Below are positions 60,701 through 62,000 of a stretch of 62,000 nucleotides of DNA, in pieces (positions within the stretch are counted from its first letter, which is position 1; every line of letters starts with the position of its first letter). Made by a program: the position numbers and the translations under genes. The notes below the pieces were generated by a model that ran no database searches, was not told the origin of the DNA, and saw nothing but the letters and a program-made list of their open reading frames with translations. The stretch is from Symbiodinium natans (lineage: Eukaryota; Sar; Dinophyceae; Suessiales; Symbiodiniaceae), in assembly GCA_905221605.1 (NCBI GenBank), contig CAJNDS010001024.1:147501-209500 (forward strand). Direction: 5' to 3'.

Positions 60701-61835
60701 CCTTCGGCGCCTGTGGGTGTGGCGGTGTGGAATGGAGCCGAACAGCCTCACTGGAAGGATTTCTTAAGCCCCTATGAGGTTCAAATGAAGGGCGCTTGTT
60801 TTTTTTTTTTTTCTCCGGCTCTTGGGCACATCACGGGGATGTATCAAGTCCAAGGCCAAGCCATCCCCCACAAAAGATGCAAAAGATGGCGCCCAAATAA
60901 ACTCGGCAACCTCCACAGAAAACCCGAAACCCTAAACCCTCAACCTTAAACCCCAAGTATCACAAACAAACCAAAGCAGATAGGGGCCTGGTGCTCCGCA
61001 GCCACGTCTCGGGCCTATCGGGATGGCTGGTGCGACATTGTGTCGCATAAGGTTCATCAACACGGCCAGAAGAGGAGCAACTTCCTTCAAGAAAATGCTT
61101 CGACTCTTGGACGGGACGTGTTTTTCTGGGAGTGGAGTTATAGTTCGGTTGGGTGATCTGCGTCGCCGACCTCCAGCTCTACAGAGGTCTCCGACAGGAG
61201 CACGGGACGATCCAGTACCAGGATTTCACCTGCTTCGGGGGGAGCTTGGGCTTGTCGGGTTTGGGGTCCAGGTATTTCTGGGATGTTGCCTGAGCCTCGC
61301 TGGTTTAGGGAAATCGCATCAGCACATTGCGATGTCCCCCAAATCCGCCAAAGCCCGGGGGAGAAGCAGAACAAGAAGCACCAGTGATGTGCATGAATCC
61401 ACTTGCAGGGCTCTTCGAATCACATCAAACTTCATCGAACATCCGAACAACGCGACCTTTCCGAACCCTCGGACCAGTGCAAACCATGCATGACAACTAA
61501 CAGTACACCAATCAGCATCTTTCATGACGAGCTGTGGTCCCATAGCCCTCCACGCGGAACTGTGCGCCTTCTTGCGGCTGCAGTTCGGGGGCACTAGAAG
61601 AAAGCATGGGCCCAGCCTTGGAGAAGGGCAACATGCACCTCTCTCAACATAGCGTACAGTGTTACGTTTCAAACACCTGAATCCTCGAACCCCTGAAAAA
61701 TCATCTGGATCTTTGGGGAGCCTGTTAAAGGGTTTAGGCTTTATAGAATTCGAGACCTGTCAGAACCATTCGGCACAGAACCAAGACCATGAGCTTGCGG
61801 CTGCGGCATCCGCAGCTGCCAAGGTTGCCTGCAGG
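60701..61835. other. Unassigned; competing frames at 61.0-61.7 kb
   Basis: A 156-codon plus-strand frame (61023-61493) and minus-strand frames (61138-61374, 61319-61672, with KFDVIRRALQVDSCTSLVLL) overlap. A degenerate telomere-like tract lies at 60926-60957. A T-run is at 60800-60812. Confidence 0.35.
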
Positions 61836-61890
61836 GTTTAGGGTTTATAGGGTATAGGGTTTAGGGTTTAGGGTTTAGGGTTCAGAGGAG
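61836..61890 (+). repeat. Interstitial telomere-like tract, about seven units
   Basis: TTTAGGG units with TTTATAGGG and TATAGGG variants. Confidence 0.93.
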
Positions 61891-62000
61891 ACATGGCGGA
61901 CTTTCACAAATTGCGAGGCATCATGCCCAGGCCTTTGCGAAGGCTTAAGGGATCCCTTAGACATAAGTAGAAAGCTGTTTAATCCTGGCAGTGCTCCCTA

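Noticed and set aside
1-62000. CRISPR arrays, bacterial operons, rRNA genes
   Set aside because: No regularly spaced repeats with unique spacers, no prokaryotic gene packing and no rRNA-like sequence were seen. The sequence is eukaryotic in structure.
1-62000. Relic dinoflagellate spliced-leader sequences as marks of retroposed genes
   Set aside because: I looked for the conserved TTTTGGCTCAAG end and found only partial matches such as GGTGGCTCAAG near 32000, which is not enough.

Overview
The window reads as nuclear DNA of a dinoflagellate, probably Symbiodiniaceae/Suessiales. The clues are: at least 25 interstitial (TTTAGGG)n/(CCCTAAA)n tracts; balanced base composition with long poly-G/poly-C runs and microsatellites; many short exons; splice sites that fit GT-AG but also GC-AG and GA-AG introns; and protein types that dinoflagellates expand (ARM/HEAT-like repeat proteins, a membrane protein with a PAS-like C-terminal region, a Mei2-like RRM). 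No operons, ribosome binding sites, rRNA, convincing tRNA or CRISPR array were seen. Exon calls were made by eye from open frames, protein-like composition and plausible splice sites. Most are single exons of genes whose full structure I cannot assemble.

Layout. 0-10 kb: telomere-like tracts, AT-rich DNA, scattered minus-strand exons (a membrane-type exon near 1.0 kb, a broken Mei2-like RRM at 3.4-3.7 kb, a spliced unknown gene at 5.7-6.5 kb, a membrane-type exon at 8.5-8.8 kb). 10.3-14.3 kb: a mosaic array of recurring modules, including a perfect-looking 544-bp duplication that carries a minus-strand reading frame. 17-20 kb: microsatellites and weak minus-strand exons.

21-44 kb: many short minus-strand exons, most encoding roughly one ARM/HEAT-like helical repeat each (e.g. 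22.1, 22.3, 25.5, 26.2, 27.2, 31.1, 32.1, 41.2, 43.4 kb). They are separated by introns that hold short inverted-repeat (MITE-like) elements, telomere-like tracts and simple repeats. They could belong to one very large gene or to several related genes. A putative membrane protein lies at 38.4-39.4 kb on the same strand.

46-60 kb: again mainly minus strand. The best model is a gene with several transmembrane segments followed by a PAS-like domain, in five visible exons at 55.1-52.8 kb. Its last two introns fit GA-AG and keep the frame. An unknown gene at 57.8-57.0 kb appears to hold introns of only 41 and 35 nt. At 60.4 kb an ARM-like exon lies on the plus strand, so transcription may change direction near there.

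The most interesting non-gene signals are telomere-like tracts bounded by direct repeats like target-site duplications (5.4 and 27.7 kb), telomere-like tracts that begin at exon ends (0.99 and 26.2 kb), at least eight families of 90-190 bp inverted-repeat elements (three with two or more copies in this window), and the mosaic module array.
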